NCBI GenBank assembly: GCA_016200135.1
Contig: JACQFI010000127.1
Location: forward strand, 1 to 32,667
Source of the DNA: Planctomycetota bacterium
GTDB lineage: Bacteria; Planctomycetota; SZUA-567; H5-PLA8
Length of the DNA: 32,667 nucleotides
Reading direction: 5' to 3'
This document shows, piece after piece, positions 1 through 7,400 of the stretch; the stretch's first letter is position 1, and every line of letters starts with the position of its first letter. The notes beneath the pieces are model-generated. The model worked only from the letters and a program-made list of their open reading frames with translations. It searched no databases and had not been told where the DNA came from. The translations under genes were made by a program, and so were the position numbers.

Positions 1-828
1 CCCGGCCAGATGTGGGAGGCCTGCCGCGACCGCGTGCAGGAGAAGGGCACAAAAGTTCTGCACGGCTGGAACGTGACCGGCCTGCGCACCGAAGGCCAGC
101 GCGTCTGCGCGGTGCTCGCGACGGACGGACAGGGCAAGCGCGAGGAGTTCGCCTGCGACTACTGCATCTCCAGCATGCCGTTGCGCGAACTGCTCCAGGG
201 CCTGGAGCCCGCCGTGCCCGCCGAGATCCGCGCCGCAGGCGAGCGCCTGCGCTACCGCGATTTCCTCACCGTGGCCCTGATCGTCGATCGCGAGCACCTC
301 TTCCCCGACAATTGGATCTATGTCCACTCGCCGGAAGTGCAGGTCGGGCGCATCCAAAACTTCAAGCAATGGAGCCCCGACCTGGTGCCGGACCCCAAGC
401 GCACCTGCTTAGGCCTCGAATACTTCGTCTGGGAAAACGACGCACTGTGGAACAGCTCCGACGCGGAACTGATCGCGCTGGGCACGAAGGAGGTCGCGAA
501 GCTGAAGCTGGTAAAGGAGAGCGAGGTCAACGACGGGGCGGTCACGCGCGTCAAGAAGGCCTATCCTATTTACGATACGGGCTATCAAGAGCGGCTCGAC
601 CGCATCAAGAAATACCTGAAGACCTTCGAGAACCTCTTCTGCGTGGGCCGCAACGGCCAGCACCGCTACAACAACCAGGACCATTCCATGGCGACGGCTC
701 TGTTGGCGGTGCGCAACATCGCCACCGGCACCCACTACGATCCATGGAACGTCAATGTGGACGCGGAGTACCACGAGATTGCCAAGACCGAACGGCAAGC
801 TCCCGTATATCCTTCGGCCAACGGTTGA
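1..828 (+). CDS. FAD-dependent oxidoreductase, UDP-galactopyranose mutase-like (5' truncated)
   Basis: The reading frame is open from the first base, so the gene begins upstream and only the C-terminal ~275 residues are present. The N-terminal Rossmann dinucleotide motif is therefore not visible. Near the C-terminus is a block reading GRNGQHRYNNQDHSM followed by a small hydrophobic helix. This is the FAD-contacting end typical of UDP-galactopyranose mutase-like and protoporphyrinogen-oxidase-like amine oxidoreductases (COG1232 type). Such enzymes act on sugar nucleotides or related substrates in the cytoplasm, often for surface polysaccharide synthesis. The exact substrate cannot be read from this fragment. 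The gene ends in TGA, followed by a 260-base AT-richer gap, so it is probably a separate transcription unit from the pseudopilin operon downstream. Confidence 0.8.
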   Translation, partial: PGQMWEACRDRVQEKGTKVLHGWNVTGLRTEGQRVCAVLATDGQGKREEFACDYCISSMPLRELLQGLEPAVPAEIRAAGERLRYRDFLTVALIVDREHLFPDNWIYVHSPEVQVGRIQNFKQWSPDLVPDPKRTCLGLEYFVWENDALWNSSDAELIALGTKEVAKLKLVKESEVNDGAVTRVKKAYPIYDTGYQERLDRIKKYLKTFENLFCVGRNGQHRYNNQDHSMATALLAVRNIATGTHYDPWNVNVDAEYHEIAKTERQAPVYPSANG

Positions 829-1088
829 TTTACACGTACAAAACACAAAACTCCTTATTATCTTCATGCACCTGGTGCGCATTTTTGCGTGAGCGCAAAA
901 GAGTGGAAACGATGCTCCGAAACAAGTTCGATTATTTACATGCAACTCCAATTAATGCTTATTGTTGTGAGAAAGTTAAAAGAGGATAAAAATCGGTGTC
1001 TGCACGGGAGCCTTCGGCACCAACGATTAAGGCGAATGCGGCTGCGCATCTAACTTCAAAAATGAGAACAAGAAGTGGAGGAATGGAC
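829..1088 (+). promoter_or_regulatory. AT-richer leader and putative promoter region of the pseudopilin operon
   Basis: This gap is clearly AT-richer than its surroundings. A perfect inverted repeat lies at 883-900 (TTTTGCG-TGAG-CGCAAAA), directly after a shorter one at 868-878 (GCACC-T-GGTGC). Neither is followed by a T-tract, so they look more like protein-binding or RNA-fold sites than a terminator. A weak sigma70-like pair is TTGTGA at 965-970 and TAAAAA at 987-992 with a 16-base spacer. That would give a leader of roughly 90 bases before the GspH-like start at 1089. The promoter call is inference from consensus only. Confidence 0.35.
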
Positions 1089-2600
1089 ATGCTGAATCCG
1101 CGAATCCTGCGCCTGCGCTCGAAGGGTATGACCCTGACCGAGATGCTGGTGGTGATCTCGATCGTGATCCTGCTCTTGGCGATCATGGTCACCGCGCTGG
1201 CCTCGTTTACCCACACGAGCCGCGTGGACAGCGCCGCGGACACGCTGGCCACAGCTTTCCGCGAGACGCGCTACTATGCGATAAGCCATAACGTGCCGAC
1301 CGTGCCCGCGATCTTGCGCGACCGGAAGGGGCATTTCACGGTGGCGTATGCCGTGCGCGCGCTCAACTTCCGCGGCAACATGCCGGCCGGAACGAACCCG
1401 CCGATCACCTTTGCGCCTGCCGTAACGGGCACGTCCGCGAGCAGTTGGACGATGTACCGCCAGTCGGTGGATCTGCCGCAATTGCAGAAGGGCGCCTTCG
1501 TCTACATGATCGGTACGGCGACGATGGACCTCAATGCCATCACGCCCTCGTCGACGAACGACCGCTACTTCGAGATGCTCTATCTGCGCGTGACGCCGCC
1601 CGTGAACGTCGCCCTGATCAACGATTCCTCCAAGTACACCTACAACGTGCTGATGCGGGGCGTGCACAACACGGCCAAGGGCAACTTCTCCGGCTTTTAC
1701 AACGCGGGGATGGGCGCGGACGGGTACATCGTGGTCTCCGGGGCGAACTCGGACGAGACGGTCGCGCAGGCCAATGCCCGCGACTACACGCTGACGGGCT
1801 TCACGCTGCCCGAGCACGTCTTCGTCGACCAGGTGACCAAGGCCGACGACCCTGGCGTGATCGGCGAAGGGCCGGTCTTCTGCACGGTTACGGCGCAGGC
1901 CGCAATCTTCCAGGAAGGCGGCTTGTTCCTGCCCAACGGCGGCAAGTACGAGCCGAAAGGCAATTATCCCATCTTCCTGCCGATCTTCCAGCCGGATGGC
2001 CGGGTCTCTTCCACGAGCACCTACACGGGTTCGGCGGACGATTCGCGCAACTTCCCCGCCGTGAAGTATCGCGACCAGACGTTGCGGGTAATCGACAAGG
2101 TCACGCGTGAGGCGCGCTACATCACGATCCGAACCGGAAACGGCCAAGTCGTCGTTAGCAGCAAGCTGCCGGACGGCTACGGCACGCCGGGCGATCCGGG
2201 CATTCCGGTGTATAGCACGCTCTACCCGCCGCCTCCGCCACCACCGCCGCCTCCGCCACCACCACCGCCTCCACCTCCGCCGCCACCTCCGCCGAGTTCG
2301 TCGACCTCCTCCACCAGTTCGTCGACCTCCACGTCCACCAGTACGTCGAGCTCCTCGTCCACCAGCGGGCAGACGTCCACCAGCAGTGGGCAGACCTCCA
2401 CCAGCAGCGGGCAGACCTCCACCAGCAGCGGGCAGACCTCCACCAGCAGCGGGCAGACCTCCACCAGCAGCGGGCAGACTTCCACCAGCAGCGGGCAGAC
2501 CAGCAGCACCTCCAGCAGCACCAGTACGTCCGGCACGTCGGGCGGCGGGCAAACGAGCAGCAGCGGAAGCAGTGGAACCGGCGGCGGCGACTTGCCCTAA
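1089..2600 (+). CDS. GspH/FimT-like pseudopilin with C-terminal polyproline and Ser/Thr/Gln repeat tail
   Basis: The 503-residue protein starts at ATG 1089. GGAGGA at 1077-1082 lies about 6-7 bases upstream, whereas the ATG at 1083 abuts that site and a GTG at 996 has no Shine-Dalgarno. Residues 1-13 are a basic leader ending in Gly, followed by MTLTEMLVVISIVIL. Met is therefore at +1 and the conserved Glu at +5 of a type IV prepilin cleavage site, and a ~22-residue hydrophobic helix follows. An FRETRYYAI-like segment after the helix resembles GspH/FimT. Residues 380-402 are an uninterrupted run of 23 prolines, then Ser/Thr-rich sequence and about seven SGQTSTS repeats to the end. GspH is normally ~170-200 aa, so body and tail are both enlarged. 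It is first in an H-I-J-K-G-G-G gene order. Role: minor tip pseudopilin of a type II secretion or pilus-like machine (inferred). Confidence 0.8.
   Translation: MLNPRILRLRSKGMTLTEMLVVISIVILLLAIMVTALASFTHTSRVDSAADTLATAFRETRYYAISHNVPTVPAILRDRKGHFTVAYAVRALNFRGNMPAGTNPPITFAPAVTGTSASSWTMYRQSVDLPQLQKGAFVYMIGTATMDLNAITPSSTNDRYFEMLYLRVTPPVNVALINDSSKYTYNVLMRGVHNTAKGNFSGFYNAGMGADGYIVVSGANSDETVAQANARDYTLTGFTLPEHVFVDQVTKADDPGVIGEGPVFCTVTAQAAIFQEGGLFLPNGGKYEPKGNYPIFLPIFQPDGRVSSTSTYTGSADDSRNFPAVKYRDQTLRVIDKVTREARYITIRTGNGQVVVSSKLPDGYGTPGDPGIPVYSTLYPPPPPPPPPPPPPPPPPPPPPPPSSSTSSTSSSTSTSTSTSSSSSTSGQTSTSSGQTSTSSGQTSTSSGQTSTSSGQTSTSSGQTSTSSGQTSSTSSSTSTSGTSGGGQTSSSGSSGTGGGDLP
2226..2294 (+). repeat. Polyproline-coding CCN repeat (23 codons)
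   Basis: Twenty-three consecutive proline codons use mixed CCG, CCT and CCA, so the DNA is not a simple homogeneous triplet array. The mixture suggests selection on the protein (a stiff polyproline II rod) rather than recent slippage alone. It separates the pilin-like body of the GspH-like protein from its Ser/Thr-rich tail. Confidence 0.95.
2367..2507 (+). repeat. 21-bp tandem repeat, about seven copies, encoding SGQTSTS units
   Basis: The unit GGGCAGACCTCCACCAGCAG plus one base begins at 2367, 2388, 2409, 2430, 2451, 2472 and 2493. Copies are almost identical at the DNA level, and the last copy is shortened. Near-identity including synonymous positions indicates recent expansion, so copy number may vary between strains or be misassembled. 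The encoded Ser/Thr/Gln units are candidates for O-glycosylation or an extended surface tail. Confidence 0.95.
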
Positions 2601-2630
2601 TGGAATCCTTTTCGAAAGGCGATCTGTGCC

Positions 2631-3245
2631 ATGAACAAGCACTTGCCCGCACCGCGCCGCGCTCGAGGAGCACAGGGGTTCTCCCTCTTTGAAGTGATCG
2701 TGGCGATGTTCATCATGCTCGTGGGCCTGCTGGGGGTAATCGCCGTCTTCGGGGCGGGCACGAACGCGCGGCTGCTGGCGCAGGAACTGGTGGTGAGCCA
2801 GGAGTTGGCCAACATGTGGGCCGACTGGATGCGCTTCCGCTTGAACGAATCGAAGGCCACGGGCGGCGGGCTGGGCGTGCTGCATCTCGCGGACTTGGCC
2901 ACGGGGAAGAAGGGCGAGTTCAACGCCGACACCGGCGATTATAATCTCGCCGCCGGAAACATCGTGAACCTCCCCACGTATCAGAGCAACGTGTATTCGG
3001 GTTACGCCTGGGAGATCACGAATGCGAAGGACTACACGCCCGTCTGGGCGGAAGAGGCGGACCCGACCAAGACCCATCCGTGGGACCAGCGCCGGGACGG
3101 AAGCGCGGTGATCCCCACCACCATGGGCAACGGACCCCTGGCGCTCAAGCAAGTTCAACTGACCATCTCGCGCGGCGCGCGCATGTACCGGTTCAATTAC
3201 CTCTTCTCCGGGGTGGGGCTCAAGTATGACAAACTCAATCCTTAA
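2631..3245 (+). CDS. GspI/PilV-like pseudopilin
   Basis: This 204-aa protein has a basic leader ending ...GAQG, followed by FSLFEVIVAMFIMLVGLLGV. That is a classical prepilin cleavage site with Phe at +1 and Glu at +5, then a single transmembrane helix. The FEVIVAMFIMLVGLLGVIAVF pattern is of the GspI/PilV (COG4967/PilV) type. A purine-rich GAAAGG at 2614-2619 lies 11 bases before the ATG. The stop overlaps the next gene's start by 20 bases, so the two are probably translationally coupled. The C-terminal domain has no further recognisable motif. The predicted role is a tip minor pseudopilin in the inner membrane, processed by a prepilin peptidase that is not encoded here. Confidence 0.85.
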   Translation: MNKHLPAPRRARGAQGFSLFEVIVAMFIMLVGLLGVIAVFGAGTNARLLAQELVVSQELANMWADWMRFRLNESKATGGGLGVLHLADLATGKKGEFNADTGDYNLAAGNIVNLPTYQSNVYSGYAWEITNAKDYTPVWAEEADPTKTHPWDQRRDGSAVIPTTMGNGPLALKQVQLTISRGARMYRFNYLFSGVGLKYDKLNP

Positions 3246-4422
3246 GCGGCGCATACAGACCCGGGCGCGCGGCTTCACGATCATCGAACTGCTCGTCGTC
3301 TCGGCCATCAGCATCGTGCTGATGACGGTGGGCGCGTTCATCTACAGCAACTGTCTGAAGATCTACCAGGAAGGGCTGGGCGTGCAGAGCGTCTTCGAGA
3401 CCTCGAAGTTCATCAACCGCGACCTGCGGACGTACCTGGGCAACGTGGTGCCTATACCGGGCGCCTATATTTCGACCAAAGCCTGGCGCTTCCCTGGCGT
3501 AGCTAAAGCAACGTCCGCGCAGATAGACTCCTATTATTTTGCGCCCGGCGGGTATGCGCGCAACCTGACCATTTCAGGCGACAAAAATAACGACATCTAC
3601 TTCTCAGGCGCGCAGGCGCAGCCGGAGGTCAATAATGGATGGGTCAGAAATGGCGGCGATCCGAATTCCACCGACACGGGATCTTCCTGGTGTAGCGTTC
3701 TGGATTTCACGGGGAACAGCCCTACTGCTTGGTGGATGCCCGGATTCTTCGGGCAGCGGGACGGCAGCAACGTGGCCACGCTGAAGGCCTACGATATCAC
3801 CGCCGGTTCCAGCGGTTGGCCGCGTGCCGATTATCGCTTGGATGCGGATGCCGACAAATTGGGCGCCGCGCTCTACCCTTCTGGCGGAGGCGCTGGAGGT
3901 GGTGGCGCCGGCGGAGGCGGAGTGGGCGGAGCCGGCGGCGGTGGCGGAGGTCCCGCAACGCCTAGTCCGGGGAAAGTTATTTCGTGTTGGTTCTATAGTG
4001 AATACCGCAATTACGACAGTTTCGTGTGCAAAGCATTGGACAACGCCAACATCATGCTGGTGAGCATCAAATTCTCGATGGACGTGGTGAAAAACCGCGA
4101 GGAGACGCAACTCTCCTTTTTAAGTCATCAGATTTGCGGCTTCGACGGTAACGGCAAGAAATGGCAGCGCGCGGACCAGACCTATGGGAACATGCTGCGC
4201 TCGATCAAGATCGATCCGATTTACGTGGACAACGCCGGGACGATGCAGTTGATGGACGACAACGCCCTCGGCTGCGATCTGCTCGGCACGCCGCTCGCCG
4301 CCTCCACGGCGGGCCGCGAGATCCCGCGGGCGTTCGATATCCGCTATACGCTGATCAACCCGGCGAACCAGAAAAGGCACCGATTCAGTCTGAGAGTCTA
4401 CTGCCAGACCAACATGCAATAG
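3226..4422 (+). CDS. GspJ/PilW-like pseudopilin with glycine-rich insertion
   Basis: This 398-aa protein has a basic leader ending RARG, then FTIIELLVVSAISIVLMTVG. Phe at +1 and Glu at +5 mark a type III prepilin signal with one transmembrane helix. Length, and position after the GspI-like and before the GspK-like gene, fit GspJ/PilW. Residues ~220-243 are almost pure Gly with a few Ala and Val, encoded at 3883-3954, an insertion not expected in GspJ. The soluble domain after the insertion carries several aromatic-rich segments without a catalytic signature. The start overlaps the preceding gene by 20 bases. GspJ normally joins GspI and GspK in the pseudopilus tip; that partnership is inferred from gene order. 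Confidence 0.82.
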   Translation: MTNSILKRRIQTRARGFTIIELLVVSAISIVLMTVGAFIYSNCLKIYQEGLGVQSVFETSKFINRDLRTYLGNVVPIPGAYISTKAWRFPGVAKATSAQIDSYYFAPGGYARNLTISGDKNNDIYFSGAQAQPEVNNGWVRNGGDPNSTDTGSSWCSVLDFTGNSPTAWWMPGFFGQRDGSNVATLKAYDITAGSSGWPRADYRLDADADKLGAALYPSGGGAGGGGAGGGGVGGAGGGGGGPATPSPGKVISCWFYSEYRNYDSFVCKALDNANIMLVSIKFSMDVVKNREETQLSFLSHQICGFDGNGKKWQRADQTYGNMLRSIKIDPIYVDNAGTMQLMDDNALGCDLLGTPLAASTAGREIPRAFDIRYTLINPANQKRHRFSLRVYCQTNMQ

Positions 4423-4466
4423 CGGCGCATGCGTGACGCGCCCTAAGCGCAGCGGAGAGACGTTCC

Positions 4467-7400
4467 ATGGCTCAAACGAGAAAAAGCGGCGCACCCGCGG
4501 GCCTGTTCGGCCGGCTCAGGGCGGGACTCCTGGCGCGTCTGCGTTCGACCCGCGGCTTTATCCTGATCATCGTCGTCGGGATGCTGGCCGTGCTGGTGGT
4601 GCTGGGCATCTCGTTCGCCGAACAGGGCCGCGTGGACCTGATGGGCGCGAGCAACAGCCGCGATATCGCCGCCACCGACGCGCTGGCCGAAGACGGCTTC
4701 GAGATGGCCAAGCGAATCCTGGTCGACGACCGGCACGTGTGGTCGGCGAGCAACGCGGGCTGGGACACGACCCAAGGCCCGGGCTGGACGTCGCGCTGGC
4801 CGTACAACCCGTACTACGATCAATCGGTCAGCGCCGGCGGCACGCAGACGCCTGCGGGCGGGGGTGGGAATGCCAACGGCCCGGCGCCGAGCCGCGACGA
4901 TCCCATGAACTTCCTCGACGCCTGGGCGCTGATGACCTGGAACGAGGAAGACAAGGGTTCCAACGCCTCCTACGCCTATATCTTTTCTTTCGATCCTGCC
5001 GATGTTCGCACAAAAACGCCGCAACGCCTCCCGCCAGATCAGAAAGTGCTGCTGGATACGTGGCAGCGCCAGCCGCTCGCCCGCGTGCGCAAGTTCCGGG
5101 TCAGCAACGGGACCGCCTTCGGCATCCTGCAGATCTCCATTACGCCCAAAGACGGCGCGATCAACCTGAACGACGTCTTTCAGCCCGGCACCGGCGAAGA
5201 GTATCCGGGGTGGTATGAATTTAAAGAATTGGGACTGTTCGATGCGAACAAAACGGATTACGCGTCCCCAGACCGCCGGACGCTGGAATACGTCCTCGGG
5301 AAGCGCTGCGAATGGGCCAATCTCCAGCCCGACGATTCGAACTGGACGAACCCACCCATCCAATCCGTGGGCAACTATCCTTCGGGAAACTGCAATCGTG
5401 ACGATGGCGTCTACAATTATCGCGCCTTTTTTGAACCCTTTGGGCGCGATCTCAGCATCATCGCTTACCGGCAGCGGGGCTGGCTAACCAACATTGGGAA
5501 CCCCCCACCGGGCACGGCGAACAACATCACGGTCTTCTATAATTCGGACCGCAGTTTTCCCAACCGTTATAACTTCGAGGGGGCGCGTTACCCCGTATGG
5601 GCCTCCACGATGGGCATGTCCTTACTTAAGGATAATGGCGGATTGGGCGATCTGTGTGCAACCACTTTTTGGAATCGCTGGTATCCGCCTGGCCGGTATC
5701 AAGTGGACCCGCGTGTTTTCGATCTGTCGAGGGGCAATACCAGTGCGGTGGGGAATCGCGAATCGCTATTCAGAGGTTTCGGCTTCGATCTGCTGAACCC
5801 CGCGCGCGGCGGGATCGTGGGCGGTTCTTCAACCTACCAATGGAATGGGAGTAATTATGTAGGCGCGGGCGCCTACGGGCATGCGCGGCCGCATTCCTTT
5901 CAGCTCCATTTCCTCCCTGCGGTGGCGCAAGGAAGATTCTGGACGGACCTGGAAGCGAACTGGTATTTCGGCGGCGCGCCCGGTTATTCCTCCGCGTATT
6001 ACGGGTACAGTCCCACTTCCGGTTCGATCTCCTCGTGGGTCCCCGTCGGCAGCGCCTACGACAGTTTGGGCATGGGGTCGAATTGGATGCCCCCGACGGC
6101 GCACCTTTGGAACTCCGGGCGTTGGAACTCAGGGAATTTAAGCGCCAGCGAAATCACGCGAGGCTACTCGAGCGATTCCGGAACGATGCCTGCCGCGAAG
6201 CCTGCCGCCACCTATACCTATCCGTTGACCCGTTTCGCGGACGATTTGGCCATAGGCAACGCGCATTTTCTGTTCAACGACGCCCGTACGAGCCTGCGCG
6301 CGTTCGGCATCCAGGAAAATTGGGGGCTTTTTGGTCAAGACGATCCCAAGGGGCGCTTTTATGACGCCGTTTGCATCAATGTAACGAATTATCAGGTCGT
6401 CTATGGGTTGCTGACGCCTGAGAAAATCCCGTCCATGCTCGAACGGACCACGGTGGCTCCGCACCTGCACTGGAAAGCGCGCTTGCTGGACGGGGCGTAC
6501 AAAGATGCGGACCAATTCATGCGCTACGACCCGAACGATCCCAATCCGCAAAAGCAGCCCCGCCCGTACTGGGTGCGCGACGGCCTGCCTTTCCCCAACG
6601 CTGTCGCCGGCAATCCTGAAGTTCCCGGGCCGGTCCTTTATCCTTATGGGGCCAACGATCCCGCGACGCCCTGGGACAACCTGAAATTCAAGCCGTTCCA
6701 CCCTTACACGACCGCGACGGGGACCAGCCCGACCAACGATCCGGTCCTGGCCCCAGTACCCGAGGTCACCTTGCCGCTCCCTGCCGGGGCGGACCCGACC
6801 GCCACCTACCCCAAGTTCGATGCCACCAAGTATTCGACCTTTGTAGGACCGAGTTTCTACCGGTATTCGATTCACCGGGCCTATATCGACCAAAACACTT
6901 TAAAGCCCGCCTTCGTGCCCGCTACCATGGTTGCGCTAGCGGGTGCTGGTAAATTAGGTCCTCTGGGCAAGATGGACTACACGATTCCCGAGCCGCTTTC
7001 TTATCCAGACCTTGATCCGGCGAACGCCAATGATATTCGCCACGGTTCGGGAATGCAGCAGGACGACGTCTTCCCCGACACCTGGTACGATCTTAAACTA
7101 GCGCCCGCGAACGAATCTGGCGATGCGTTGAACTCGTCTTGCTCGCCCCGCCCGGACCAGATCTGGAACTGGCCCGATTGGTTCATGCAGCGTCTGTCCT
7201 TCATCCACGCGCAACACGACGTCGAACCTTCGAACTTCAAGCCCGGCAACGGCGCGAATGTCGTCACGGATCCGGTTGGAAGCCACGTGGAAGGCGTCGA
7301 TGGCGACCAGATTGGACCGAAGAATGCGTCGGGCTTCCGCAAGTATCTGGGTACGAAACCGGCCCCGCAGCCGCATCCCATTTACGGCTTGCCGAATCCC

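Noticed and set aside
883..900. Rho-independent terminator after the FAD enzyme
   Set aside because: The stem is not followed by a T-tract and is only seven base pairs; better regarded as an operator or leader fold.
996..1088. GTG at 996 as an upstream start for the GspH-like gene
   Set aside because: No Shine-Dalgarno, it lies in AT-rich leader, and it would add ~31 residues before a prepilin leader that is already complete from ATG 1089.
2367..2507. Could the 21-bp repeats be a CRISPR array?
   Set aside because: Repeats are contiguous with no spacers, are in frame and encode a Ser/Thr/Gln tail.
1056..3341. Long minus-strand open frame (761 codons) across the GspH- and GspI-like genes
   Set aside because: Arg/His-rich shadow of GC-rich coding DNA; the plus strand carries clear prepilin signals and Shine-Dalgarno sites.
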